A DNA stretch of 64,000 nt from Symsagittifera roscoffensis (Eukaryota > Xenacoelomorpha > Acoela > Convolutidae), in the NCBI RefSeq assembly GCF_963678635.1, contig NC_087062.1, positions 61,297,584 to 61,361,583 on the forward strand. The letters are read 5' to 3'. Position numbers and translations under genes: made by a program. Below are positions 42,369 to 52,960 of this stretch, piece after piece. Below the pieces are notes generated by a model, which was not told the origin of the DNA, searched no databases, and worked only from the letters and a program-made list of their open reading frames with translations. Each line of letters opens with the position of its first letter. Position 1 is the stretch's first letter.

Positions 42369-44728
42369 TCTGACTTGAAGTGTCCTTCCAAATTACAGAA
42401 GAAGCACCTCGGACCATATTTCATGATGAGCCCTCTGACGTACTCTTCGTGATCTTCGTCGGTCTCGTCGACGTCGTCGAGAAAGTAGCCTATTGCCTTC
42501 ATGTTCTGTTTGTATGCAGAACACGCGGAAACGTGATGGTCCATCGAACCACAATTCGCACAAGACCTCCTCTTATCCATGTCATCGCGAGGTTTGTACC
42601 AACTGGAGTTCACACCAGTGTTTGTCCCGCTATAGTTACCAAAATTGCTGTAACGGTTTTGCGCCCTCGGTTTTATGAGTAAATACTCGCGTGACTTCAT
42701 ACGCAAATCATCGGGCGTGGGTACCTGGTCAAGTGACAGGGTGAAGTGTGTAGCCAACATCGTTTTCAACTCCTCACTCTTTACTCCGTCCATGAACTTC
42801 GAAGCAATCGCCAAGTTTCGCTCGGATATTCTCTCATCGGGATTGCTTCTCCTCCTAAGCAATTCAAGGTCGTCCAAAAATATGTCTATGGATTCGTTAT
42901 CTCTTTGACGCCTCTTTTCGAACTTCACCATAGCCTGGTGCCCTTGTACTCCAGAGCCGAAACGATTCAGCAGGATGTCGAATATCTTGCGAGCGCTGTC
43001 TCTCTCATTGGCTCTTTTCGCCATTACACAATTTAGTGCAGTACCCTCCAGGTTGCTTGTTAGCGCGCTGCACTCTTGTTTCTTGGAGAGACTCTCTTCC
43101 TCAAAGTGTAACTTCATCACTTCTATCCAAGTATCAATGCAGCCGTCTGACTCGTCTTTGTATGACTTCGGCTTTTTCAGTGTCCTTCTTGACCTCTCTC
43201 CTCTCTCGGTTGACTTCGAGAGTTTGGTGATGAATGTCTCGAGAGATCTATTCAAAGGCTCAAACATCGAGGCATACATCGTCGTGTCCTGTGAGACTGT
43301 AGTCAGATCTGGCACTGAACTGACTTGTGGCACAGTTGGCAACCTTGTCTCCGGAGTAGCATCTACCTCCGGCGGGACTGGATTCGTCCAGCCAGGCCTC
43401 GACGGGGCTGCCCTTGGCCGCTCCCTATTCCTAGGTTCGTAGTTCGTTCTCGAGCTTTGCTGGGCCCAGGCATAGCTGCCCGTACCATCTCCATCATTCG
43501 CATGGCGTGAGCGCTCCCTTGGGTTGGAACGCTCCTCCCAATTGCTCCCATTCAAGATCGCGTCAAGCTTCCGCATCATTAAGTCAGATTTGGCATCTAG
43601 CCTTTTTTCCAGGCTAGTCATCGTGTGGGCATAGGTATTATCATGATCGTTCAACAATCGCTCGATCTATCTCGTCATCCCGGCATTGATCGGTGTTGCG
43701 AATCAATTGAGCCTGATCAACCCTCGCCTGCGACTTCACGTGCGTTAGTTCATCTCTCAAATTCTCCCGACCCTGGTGAGCTCTCTCGTCAACTTGATCT
43801 ATTCTCTTGGTCATGTCGCGTCTCAGTTCATCCAGACCATTCATCACACCAGCAAACATGTTGCCCCCAATAGCGGGGTTAGCCCCAGAGAAGATGAGGT
43901 CAACTGCGGCTGCAGCCTGGTATTTGATGACGCACCGCATTTTTGCTTGCTCATCGACGTCATCAATCTGTCGAACGTTGATGACGCTCCCATCGTTATC
44001 CCATCTGACATGGGCCTGGTCGGCGAGGCGGACGACGCCTTCCTGCTCATGTCGTTCCTTGGGCACGGTGTGAAGTTCACATCCAAATGGGTTATCACCG
44101 GGTGGTCATAACTGGAAGATAAACCTTCAGTTCGTAGTGACGCCATGCGCTCATCGTACAAAGACTTCCAGCTTTTCTTGGCCTTCGAACCCGGTTGTTC
44201 TTCACTCGGGCTTATACTCGACATCATCGCGTTGTTGCTCTGCTTGGCCAGAGATGAGTGGGTATTAGCTGGATGTGAAAATTCTCTTCTCCACCTATGA
44301 CTCTTGGTATCCGATTTGGACCTTCCCCTGAATAACACTTCCTCTCGCGGCTCGACCTCGGAACGCTCCGAGGTCTCCTCCGTCCTCTCAACTTCCTCCC
44401 GCTCGAGGTCCTCGCTCGGCTCAAAGTCGGGTCGAATAAGCGTCTGTTCTCCTTCGTCAAAGGGGTCCACAAGCGTTTCGCTCGCGGGTCCGGCCTCGGC
44501 GCTCCGCGCTTGATCGCCATCGAGGTTTTTCTCGCTCCTTAGTTTCATTTCGCTCACTGAAAGATAAGGTTGACCTTTAGTCGATTCGTTTTCCGCAAAC
44601 ACGTCGGAAGCGCTGCTAAACGAGGACTGGCTACGCCTAGTTTTAAATTTTCGCGTGCTTCCCTTGCTCAGCCTGGGAATCTTATTATTCGATCCTGACG
44701 AGTCCCTGCGCTGCATAATTTTTACCAA
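42278..44728 (-). pseudogene. Ty3/gypsy gag (capsid and two zinc knuckles), frame-broken
   Basis: Three frames: 44728-43844 (basic N-terminus MQRRDSSGSNNKIPRL, acidic middle), 44066-43641 (coiled coil LDELRRDMTKRIDQVDE) and 43657-42278 (capsid WIEVMKLHFEEESLSKKQEC; two CCHC knuckles, CANCGSMDHHVSAC and CFFCNLEGHFKSDC). Frameshifts lie near 44040, 43650 and 42290. Gag forms the particle shell and binds element RNA through the knuckles. It aligns along its length with the plus-strand gag at 58.27-60.85 kb, which lacks the WIEVMKLHF segment present here. Confidence 0.85.
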
Positions 44729-45050
44729 ATAACAATATTCTTATAATTTAATGGCGATGCACACGTACCGCAAACAAGTTCAAGTTAAATTACTTAACGC
44801 TGCCTCTGTGATCTCGTGAGTATCAAAAAATGTCTCCTAGATTTCTCAATGACAATCTTGGTGACTCAGCTAAAGTTACACACACAGGGCCTTCTCAGTA
44901 TCGATATAATGCTAACTCAACCCTGTTGTATAGTAAAACGGTATCACAAAATTTTCACAAGATATAATCAATACACAAAACACAATTGATAATCAGATAA
45001 GAATATCCTACAGGTGACAGCGACTTTTCGTCAGTATCAATTTATCGCCA
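44729..45050 (-). other. 5' leader of the minus-strand giant element
   Basis: Non-coding AT-rich DNA between gag and the LTR. The reverse strand shows TGGCGATAAATTG at 45050, a possible primer-binding site start after the LTR. The assignment is weak. Confidence 0.4.
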
Positions 45051-45201
45051 CAGTCTTATCAAGTCACTGCTTTGTTTACCAATCTTTGTTAAAAAGCAGT
45101 GATGATTCAGAAACAGATCAATAAAACCTAGTCTTAAAGAAAAAGACTTCCCTCGATCGGAACGATCCGAAAGAACGAAGCCCAGGACACAGTCCTCTCA
45201 A

Positions 45202-45292
45202 GTGGGTGTGTATTTGCCTAATACACCCACCGAAGTCTTTTTTTAGGTGTCCTGCGATTGCCCGAGCTGTCCTACTAAGTAGCTCAAGGCAA
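45202..45292 (-). promoter_or_regulatory. Paired leader hairpins, first copy
   Basis: Hairpin B arms GTGGGTGT (45202-45209) and ACACCCAC (45223-45230); hairpin A arms TTGCCCGAG (45258-45266) and CTCAAGGCAA (45283-45292). The structure matches 57715-57802, with paired substitutions. Confidence 0.7.
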
Positions 45293-45387
45293 CCTCTGAC
45301 CGAAAATTTCTAAAGTCTATGAAAAAGCTCCCCCACACCCGGAACGCTCCAAGTGCACGAGAGCAGGGAACATTTTTTCTTCTCAAA

Positions 45388-45477
45388 TGAGTGTGTATTT
45401 GCCTAATACACTCACCGAGGTCTTCTTTTATCTGTTCTCGGATTGCCCAAACTTTCCTATTAAGTAGCTCAAGGCAA
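45388..45477 (-). promoter_or_regulatory. Paired leader hairpins, second (duplicated) copy
   Basis: A tandem copy of the unit above, about 185 bases away. Hairpin B arms are TGAGTGT (45388-45394) and ACACTCA (45408-45414): relative to the first copy a G-C pair has become A-T on both arms. Hairpin A arms are TTGCCC (45443-45448) and GGCAA (45473-45477). Confidence 0.7.
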
Positions 45478-45689
45478 CCACACAACCAAAATCACAATCA
45501 AAAAAAAAAATTTGGTTCGGGTACTTCTGATACACCCGATCTAGAATCCAAAGTTGATCACAAATTTCCGGGTCAAAATGGGCTCCTATGATCCTAATAA
45601 GCACGCCTAATATCCTAATATGATCCTAATTAAATGGATATTTTCCGTTTCCCAAATTGCCACAGAAGGTTTCCTCAAGTTTCTAACAA

Positions 45690-46060
45690 GGAGGGTTGTT
45701 AGGAGGTTTAAGTCACTCCGGAGGGTTACTTCGGAGGGTTGTTAAGACACTTAGCCTACTCCGGAAGGTTACTTTGGAGGGTACCTTAGTCACCCAAGAA
45801 ACTTCGGAGGGTCCCCCTTAACTCACTAAGGAGGGTCAAAAAGAGGCTTAATGTGCTCCGGAGGGTTCAAAAATTTCAAATTTTTGAAAATGGCCTTCAA
45901 CTAGCTTAAGAAAGCGTCAAAACAAGCTAAATTCCCTATGGTGTGTTGTTTTTAACCTCTTCGGAGGGTCTCGTGGAAAATCTCCTCTAAGGAGGGTTGC
46001 TAAAGGGCTTAAGTCACTCCGGAGGGTTACTCCGGAGGGTTACTCCGGAGGGTTCTGCAA
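45690..46060. repeat. CTCCGGAGGGTTA motif cluster in LTR
   Basis: About thirteen variants (ACTCCGGAGGGTTAC, CTTCGGAGGGTTG, AAGGAGGGTT), including three back-to-back copies at 46015-46055. On the + strand they read CCGGAGGGT, which is antisense to this element, unlike the other LTRs. Confidence 0.85.
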
Positions 46061-48731
46061 AAATCAGGAAAAAGGGTTAATTTACCGCAAAAAAGCCTCT
46101 GAATGCGGTGCAACTTGCTTAAGACCAGGTTGGTTGACACGGTCAACCTTCCCAGCAGGATAAAAAGGTGTTTTGATAAAATTTTCTGCCGCTCGGAGGG
46201 TTACCTATAATTTGGACCCTCCGAACCAACAAATTCTAAAAAAACTTTTTTTTTCCGAGATTATCAACCCAAAAACGGTTGCGGTCCGGAAAAATGATCC
46301 AAAACGTCGACTTATGGTACCAAAATTATCCCGATCGGTTAACTAGTCTTTGAAAATAGCCAAAAACGTGTTTGTCCAAATGGGCTTTTTTCACCACCTA
46401 TATAGGTTCTGACAAACTTTTTCCGCAATTCCTATTGAAAGTGCCTAAAAATAATTGGAACGAGCGTAGTGGCCCTGTACGGCACTGGAATCATGCAAAA
46501 CCCGGACCAAAATTGGTTTGGAGACAAAAGTTTGGCCAATAACTATAAGATTGGGACCCTCCGATTCCTTCCTTTTCCAATCCTTAAGTCGTTAGCTCTA
46601 TCCACGGAGCTAATCGGAGGGTTACTCAAGAAATTTTTTGGCAGCCGAGCACGTTATGCCAGCACGCTCCTATCACAAAAAATTTTACTGCTCTAACTCT
46701 AAAAACTCAAAAACTCGATCTCCAAAACAGATTGCCAAAATTCAGAAAATTATCGAAATCTTGATCGAAAAACTTTGGTTTTTTCCAACTTTTACTGAGT
46801 CTTTTCTCACGCGGTTTCCTCAGATAGGGGGATCGAACTACGTAGCTACTTTCTATATGAAATTTTTTGCTGTTCGGAAAGTCTCGGATATCCAAAAATT
46901 TAGGGGTCTATAGTTTGTCGAAAATCAGAAATTTTCGACGAAATTTGGGTGTTTCTTGAGTCTAATTAGGAGATAAGTAATATATAATAAGGATAATAAC
47001 CTATTGCTAGTCGTTAATGAATAGTACTATACCGTCCTTTGCACCAAAATACCCGAATTAAGACCTTTAACTCGGAAATTTGTAATCGATGGAGGGTACA
47101 ATCGGACCACGCCAATCTTGCCCCCCACCACTTAAGTTTTGATGAAATAATACCCGAACGATACTAAAATTGTTTCAACGATACCCAACAGTCGTTGAGG
47201 ATGTTGTCCCTGATGTCCTTGTTGAGTGTGGAACACGTCGGTCAGCTTGCCACTCTACCCTCCGGCCACCGGCAAAATCACCATAAACGTGCTTAAATAC
47301 TCAAATTACACTCAAGGGAGGGTATCCAACCCTTCACCAAAACACACAATCTTTCTATCAGAAATGATATAAATCAATCTGAAACAACAACAAATAGGAA
47401 GGTCAGATCACATCTCGTCCGGAAATAACATATAAACTGTCACTTTATAATTTTCACTGTTTTTGGTCTTTTTTGGATTTTTTTACTGTTTTTTGTACTT
47501 TTTGTTTTCAAATAAATTTGTTTTTGGCTTTTTCTTGGTTATACACCATTTTTGTTTGGTTTTACGCTCTCTCTTGAATTGTTTTTTGGTCTTGGGACCT
47601 CGGGACAGGCGGGCTCTAGATTTCCCACCTAACCCTCCGGCCCCCGGAGTTTTCGATCTTAACTAAGTTAAAAAGCTAAATAGTACTAGGAGGAGGGTAC
47701 GCACCTTCCCCCCAGTACAATAACGGTCATTAAGGCCTCTAACTCGGGCATACGCCCGGAGCGGAGGGTTCGTCGCTGAAACGCTTGCTGATCATGATGG
47801 TCTTATGCCTTTGACAGGCCCACCCAGGAGCGCCATAAAAACGTCTATGTAACATTCGCCCAAATACTACACAGCGACGGAGTGTAGAAAAAGTACCTAT
47901 TAACGACTGGCAGGCGTCAGTTACCTTAATCCTACTCGTTTTCACCGTCTCGACCTTGCCAGTTGATTTTCTGGTCTGTTTAGGGTTAAGTAAAAAGTTA
48001 CTATTTTTAGGCCATCAGTCAAACGACTTTTGATCAGCTTTCGTTTACATGCGAACACAACCACATAGCTGAGTCTCGGATCCTCAGACTACGTGATTGC
48101 TATTAAAACACGGCTCTAACACCCTATTTTATTATGTTTTTGTGTGACAGTTCTATATTAAATCCATTGGAGATGGATTGACCCTTTCCTCTTTCTAGCT
48201 ACTCATATTCTAAAATATCAAAAAATACCGGTGTTAATTCAAAGTTCTACGACATCCAAGTAGCTACAAAGTCAGTTTCATATAGTCCCTTCACATACAA
48301 CAGTCTCTGAGGGACCAAGCCTCTGCTCCCGTGTTCTTCCCGAGATAACGCTGTTATCTCTCCCAATTTGTGGCACGGGAGGGTTCCGTGGAATATTCCT
48401 TCCCCACTGAAGCTTCCTATTCCACCAATTTCCACTGCTAAGGTTCTTATCGTATGTTATTGCCACGATAAGAGGCTTCGTTTTTCTCGTTCTTTCGTGC
48501 GACTGTTTTCTGCTATCTCTGTCGTTGTTGTGTTTTTTTGTCCTTTCCAGTCAAAATGGCCGTCTTTTTGTATTTCTCAGAAATATTGGCCCGTCAATCG
48601 AAATTTTAAAAATTCAAATTTTCGGAATATCTAGACCCTCCTTCGCAGCATTTTTTTGTTGCTAAGGCCTTAAATCCTCGCTTCCTGTGTCGCCGGAAGG
48701 TTGCGCTGTGCCAATCCGGCAGAATGGCACA

Positions 48732-48925
48732 CAAAACTCGCTACAACGAATCCGACACATGCACTTGGGGCATTTTATGCGACTGCAACAACTGAAGAAA
48801 CTTACACTTATAACTGAAAACTAAACTTTGAACATTGCAATGACTGGGTTTTATGCGAACCCTTGGATTATATTCCTAAGGTTTTTGTTATTATTATTAT
48901 TATCGAAACAAGAAGAAAAGTACTG
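48732..48925. other. Short stretch between LTR and Penelope-like element
   Basis: About 190 bases with no gene. It includes a small ATT microsatellite (TTATTATTATTATTAT near 48889-48904). Confidence 0.5.
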
Positions 48926-49017
48926 AAATATTAGTCCCAAAATATTTTTGGTTTTATATTCAAAACGTACATGTCTAAATCGAAATTATGACTCAGAAAC
49001 TTCCAGACAAATTATTT
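48926..49017 (+). repeat. Left terminal repeat (pLTR part) of Penelope-like element
   Basis: AGTCCCAAAATAT through GACAAATTA is repeated almost identically at 52757-52839. Penelope-like elements carry such direct terminal repeats (pLTRs). Confidence 0.75.
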
Positions 49018-49194
49018 TTAAAATGTTTAATTAATTTTAGAGGTCAAAAGTATTTTAATCTTAATAGTAATTTAGAGGTCAACTGTGATTGGCTAATTTT
49101 TTATCATGATGGCTTACAACCAAATTGTATGTGATTTATTGTAAATAACATTTGTAAATTGATGTTTTATCGTCATTTAGAGTAGTTTATTGTA

Positions 49195-49235
49195 AAAATC
49201 CTGACGATGCACATAGTTGCAAAAACGTTTGAAAT
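49195..49235 (+). ncRNA. Hammerhead-ribozyme-like motif (degenerate) in PLE 5' region
   Basis: CTGACGA (49201-49207) is followed by a 4-base-pair stem TGCA-CATAGT-TGCA (49208-49221) and then AAAAC. This matches the hammerhead core CUGANGA, stem II, GAAA, except that the essential G of GAAA is A. The CGTTTG just after is also typical of hammerheads in Penelope-like elements. The site lies upstream of the PLE ORFs, where such ribozymes are known. With the G lost, activity is unlikely. Confidence 0.5.
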
Positions 49236-49440
49236 TTACTTTTTAGCAAAAATTTCTTAAATTTTACTTGTAAATTCTTGATAAACCAAAAAGCAAAAAG
49301 CTTGAAATTCCAACTGTTTTCCCATTAAAGGGCCAGTATAAAAATTTTTAATGATTTTCATCAATGTATAGAGAATTTTTATAGTGTTTTTTTTTATCGA
49401 TACGTAAAATATGGCCAATTTTTATTTGAGTTACCGAAAT

Positions 49441-50077
49441 GTTTCATATTGTAGCAGCTAGCTCCCTGTTCCACAGCATCAACACCCTTAACACAGGTGA
49501 GAAAAAGCAATACGAGAGCCTTGTTACAGCAATTCCTAGCCTATCCCTTAATAACAACTTGCTGAACCAAGGAAAGAACCTCCGATGACTACTGGAAGAC
49601 AGTCCACTGAAGGAGAAAAAAGTGGTTGTGTGGCACGACGTGGTGAACAACACCATTAGGAGCCACAGAACAAACAACTATCGCCCAGCCGGTGTCGAGG
49701 AGCTGACAAACTATTTGAAGTCGAAGAAGCAGCAGATATTGGCGATCGTTTATTGCAGAAGGGAAGGAACGCCCGACTTGTTTAGTCAGCTTCTCGGCAC
49801 AGAAGTGCTCATTATTCCAGCTACAAAACGGCTACTCTCCAAGAGCAATCAAAATGACCCGGAGCAGCTCAAGGAATATTTGAAGCTGCACCAGAGTGCT
49901 GATTTGGAGCTGAAATCTCTGCGATTGGTAGTGGCACACAAAGAAAGGCTGTCAGAGCTGATTGGCAATATCAGGGGCAAACAACAGAGACCATCACAGA
50001 CAAGGAGGAAGGCGAAGGCAAGACGTGAGCAGAAGCTGTGGGCAGAGGAAGTGTCTGCGCTTCAAAGACAGGGGTGA
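49441..50077 (+). pseudogene. Upstream ORF of Penelope-like element, function unknown
   Basis: The open part, 49622-50077, encodes VVWHDVVNNTIRSHRTNN, LAIVYCRREGTPDLF, and a basic tail SQTRRKAKARREQKLW. Related coding sequence extends upstream to about 49441, interrupted by a stop near 49586. The WHDxxNN pattern followed by an AIVYC strand faintly resembles an SGNH block III, but the nucleophile block is not visible, so I leave it unassigned. It precedes the reverse transcriptase on the same strand and is probably ORF1 of the element. Confidence 0.5.
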
Positions 50078-50268
50078 GAAGAGTGTGATTTGTTTTGCTT
50101 TGTGCCTTGTGAGTTTCATTACTCGTGGCCTGCAAAACAAGGACCACAGTACTTTTGCCTGCTGTTTGGCTCAGACAAATTTTAAAAAGAAAAATAACTC
50201 GGAAAATTGTGTTAGACTATTTAAAATTCTTTTAAAAAGTTCAAGTACCTATACATAGACTGAAGTTT

Positions 50269-50748
50269 TTGAGAAAATGTCTGAAAAACGATCTAATACC
50301 GGACTTTTTGAAGTTTAGGGTCCCCGAGAACAGGGTTTTTTCGGACCAAGCTGTGCATAATTTTCAATTGAAACTACTAAGGACTGAAACTTCTAGGGCA
50401 AATGAGGATAGGAAAAGGTATGAGGAGATGCTAATAAAAGCAAGATCACTGGTGCAAAAAGAAATTGACAAACAGTGGTGGGCATCCAATTTCCGATTCG
50501 TGAGGCGTCAAGTTGAGGCAAGCTTAAAGAGAACATCAGAAAACCATAGAAAAAATTTAGAAAAACTGTCCGAGAGACAAGATAAACCTCTTGGGGGGAG
50601 AAATGAGCGATCAATTAAGGTACTTGATAATATTGAACTGCCTGAATGGGTATATGAAGTGCTATCAATGGGCCACAAGCATCCAATTAGAGACAAATTT
50701 AACGAAGTACATTTTTGGCGGATATCGACATTTTCCTCTCACAATTGA
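50269..50748 (+). pseudogene. Penelope-like reverse transcriptase, N-terminal part
   Basis: 160 codons: FLKFRVPENRVFSDQAVHNF, a basic/helical region (KEIDKQWWASNFRFVRRQVE), and LPEWVYEVLSMGHKHPIRDKF, typical of the region before the polymerase fingers in Penelope-like elements. A frameshift near 50720 (at about FNEVHF) leads into the next frame, which carries on with the homologous order (ADIDIFLSQLNN). Confidence 0.7.
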
Positions 50749-51701
50749 ATAATCAAAAAACATCTGGTGAAACGTTATGTGAAATGGAAGCCGCGGCAAA
50801 GGCATATGCAAAAAACTTACGGCAAACCCCAAGAGACAAAGCCGTTGAAAAAACGAGGAAATATCTCAAAGATAATGGGTTGCTGGCTGTGCCTTTTGAT
50901 AAGGGGGTTGGTTTTTGCATAATGAGGAAACAAACATATGAATCAAAGCTGGAATCCTTGTTGCAATTTGCTCAGTTTGTGAAAAAAGATGCAACCACTG
51001 ATGAGGTGATACTGAAAATTGAGAAGGAACTTAACAAAGAATTACTAGCCATGAACAAAAGAGACGAGATAAGTGATCAGTTATATTCTAAGATGAGATC
51101 AACAGGGGGGCAACCCGCCCGTTTGTACGGTTTAGCTAAGGTACACAAGGATGAGACACCCCTACGACCTGTACTATCACTTCCCGGCAGCTCGTATGAG
51201 AATCCTAACAAAATGCTTGCAAAGTTTTTCGACAACATCGATGGAGCAAATATAGAAACCAATACTAAAGCGGCTAGAGAAAAAATAGAAAACATTGCTC
51301 TAGATCCGGATGAAACCATAATATTTCTTGATGTGAAAAGTTTGTACACCAACGTTCCACTGAAGGAGGCAATTGAAATTGCTTTACAGAAGCTGTACAG
51401 CCAGGAGTCTTCTCCTGAAATTCAAAGAGCAACCATGAAAAGGCTTTTGAATATAGCGGTCAGCAAAGTATATTTCAAGTGTAATGATTCATGGTATGTA
51501 CAAGTTGATGGTTTAGCGATGGGTGCGTCCCTCGCTGTAATTCTGGCAAACTTATGGCTGAAAGAATACGAATTTGCTCTACGACAACAAATACCGGTGG
51601 GAACGGGGGTACAGCAAATTAATGACAAAAACGGCTTGTGCCCATGTTGCAGCAGGAAAGTCACATATAGATCAAAGGGGGTTGAATGCGAGAGTTGCTG
51701 A
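50715..51701 (+). pseudogene. Penelope-like reverse transcriptase, fingers and palm to start of PHD finger
   Basis: 328 codons with polymerase motifs: VPFDKGVGFCIM, GLAKVHKDETPLRPVLS, motif A FLDVKSLYTNVPLKEAI and motif B LAMGASLAVILANLWL. After motif B the sequence does not go to motif C but enters a Cys-rich insertion starting at Cys 51639 (CPCCSRKVTYRSKGVECESC). An in-frame TGA at 51699 ends the frame. The sequence continues in the same frame beyond it, so this looks like a single nonsense change. Confidence 0.8.
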
Positions 51702-51785
51702 AACTGGTATCATCTAAAATGCGGAAAAATATCCGATAACGTATACGCATCATTAACCGAGATAGTCTGGTACTGTGAAAGCTGC
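51639..51785 (+). other. PHD-type zinc finger inserted between RT motifs B and C
   Basis: Reading through the TGA, the ligands are Cys pairs CPCC and CESC, then His (WYH), Cys (KCG) and a final Cys pair (WYCESC). This is a C4-H-C3 arrangement with an aromatic before the last pair, as in PHD fingers that read histone tails. The insertion, with a short linker, sits ahead of motif C RYVDD (51840-51851). Confidence 0.75.
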
Positions 51786-52495
51786 TGCCGAGCTAAGAAC
51801 AAGGAGAAGGATACTCCCCAGGTGAAATTGTTCCTCAGGTATGTGGATGACATTGTTAGAACAGTCAGAGGGGAGCCAAATTGTCTTCTCGCCGCCGCCA
51901 ATTCTATCATCCAAATTTGCAGTTCACTCTAGAGAAAACTAATTCGGAGGGGAATTTGCCGTTCCTGGATTTGAACATAAATGTATCGCAGGGTAGGCGT
52001 GTAACTTGCAGTTGGTATCAAAAACCAACAGATACAGGGACTATACTGAACTATAGAAGCTGCGCCCCAACTCAGTATAAGCGTAGTGTTATCCAAGGCA
52101 CTGTACACAGGGTTTTTAGGAGTACATCTAGCTGGGAGCAATTTGATAAGGCTATGGAAACTAATAGGGCGCAGTGGCTGACAAATCAGTACCCTAAAAA
52201 TTGGTCCGCAAAGGTGGCTTCAGACGCCTTGTGCAAGATCATCGAGGGTAAGGGCAAGCCCCTGGATAGTGACAGGGGTTTGTCAGTTCAATCACCAAAG
52301 GATGGGAAGCCCCCAATGCTGATGGTGCAATATAGAGGTAACCAGAGCCAATATTTTGCTAACAGGTTACGAAAATTAACTAACGTTCAAGTGGTTTTCA
52401 CCACAAGAAAACTACAATCATGTTTACCATCACTGAAGTCAGCATTTTCTAATGACCTCAAGTCAAGAGTGGTTTATAAACTGTCATGTAGTTGA
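51702..52495 (+). pseudogene. Penelope-like reverse transcriptase, motif C and thumb
   Basis: Motif C FLRYVDDIV (YVDD 51840-51851) is in the frame of the upstream part. After a frameshift near 51905 the following part (51881-52495 frame) carries EKTNSEGNLPFLDLNI, WYQKPTDTGTILNYRSCAP and a thumb/linker region ending VVYKLSCS. A TGA at 52493 interrupts just inside the GIY-YIG module. Confidence 0.75.
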
Positions 52496-52759
52496 TGCAC
52501 TTCCACCTATGTCGGACAAACTGTTCGACATTTGACCACTAGAATTGAGGAACATAAGAAAGCAGACTCACCGGTAGGCCTCCACCTTCAGCAATGCCAA
52601 CTTGAGGGATATAGCGCAGATCTTAGTTGGGAAATTATAGATAGGTCAAACAACCAAACAAAATTGCTAACACTAGAGGCAATACATATCAGGAAAGAGA
52701 AACCGGGCTCGAACACGCGCGATGAGTTTAGGAGCAGGGAGTTAACACTGAAAATTTAG
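52472..52759 (+). pseudogene. GIY-YIG endonuclease domain of Penelope-like element
   Basis: VVYKLSC, a stop, then CTSTYVGQTVRHLTTRIEEHKK and LLTLEAIHIRKEKPGSN. The two Tyr-containing strands (VYKL, TYVG) stand for GIY and YIG, followed by the conserved Arg (TTRI), His (EEHK) and Glu (LEAIHI) of this nuclease family. Penelope-like elements use this domain to nick target DNA. The TGA makes this copy inactive. Confidence 0.8.
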
Positions 52760-52839
52760 TCCCAAAATATTGTTGGTTTTTTATTCAAAACGTACATGTC
52801 TAAATCGAAATTATGACTCAGAAACTTCCAGACAAATTA
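52757..52839 (+). repeat. Right terminal repeat of Penelope-like element
   Basis: AGTCCCAAAATATTGTTGG through GACAAATTA repeats 48926-49017 with few changes. The next base starts the LTR of the downstream Ty3/gypsy element. Confidence 0.75.
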
Positions 52840-52960
52840 TGTGACATTCGACCAGAATGGCCAAAATGCAGTCTCTGCAGAATTCGGTATTTTAGCAGCA
52901 AGCCTTCCGAATTGGCGATTTAGAACGGATAAGGACGTTATTTGAACGATTAGCCAAACG

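Larger units (their letters stand above)
45051..48731 (-). repeat. Long LTR (-), about 3.7 kb, of the giant element
   Basis: In element sense it starts TGTGCCATTCTGCCGG (48731 downward), like TGTGACATTCTACCAG of the LTR ending at 28679. It then shows GGTCAATCCATCTCC (near 48170-48186), GGCGAATGTTACATAGACGT and GGCGCTCCTGGGTG (near 47820-47860), and the paired hairpins, here duplicated, at 45202-45477. Internal motif clusters use CCGGAGGGTTA at 45690-46060, mostly in the opposite orientation to the other LTRs. Landmarks are conserved but the sequence is clearly divergent, marking a separate subfamily. Confidence 0.75.
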
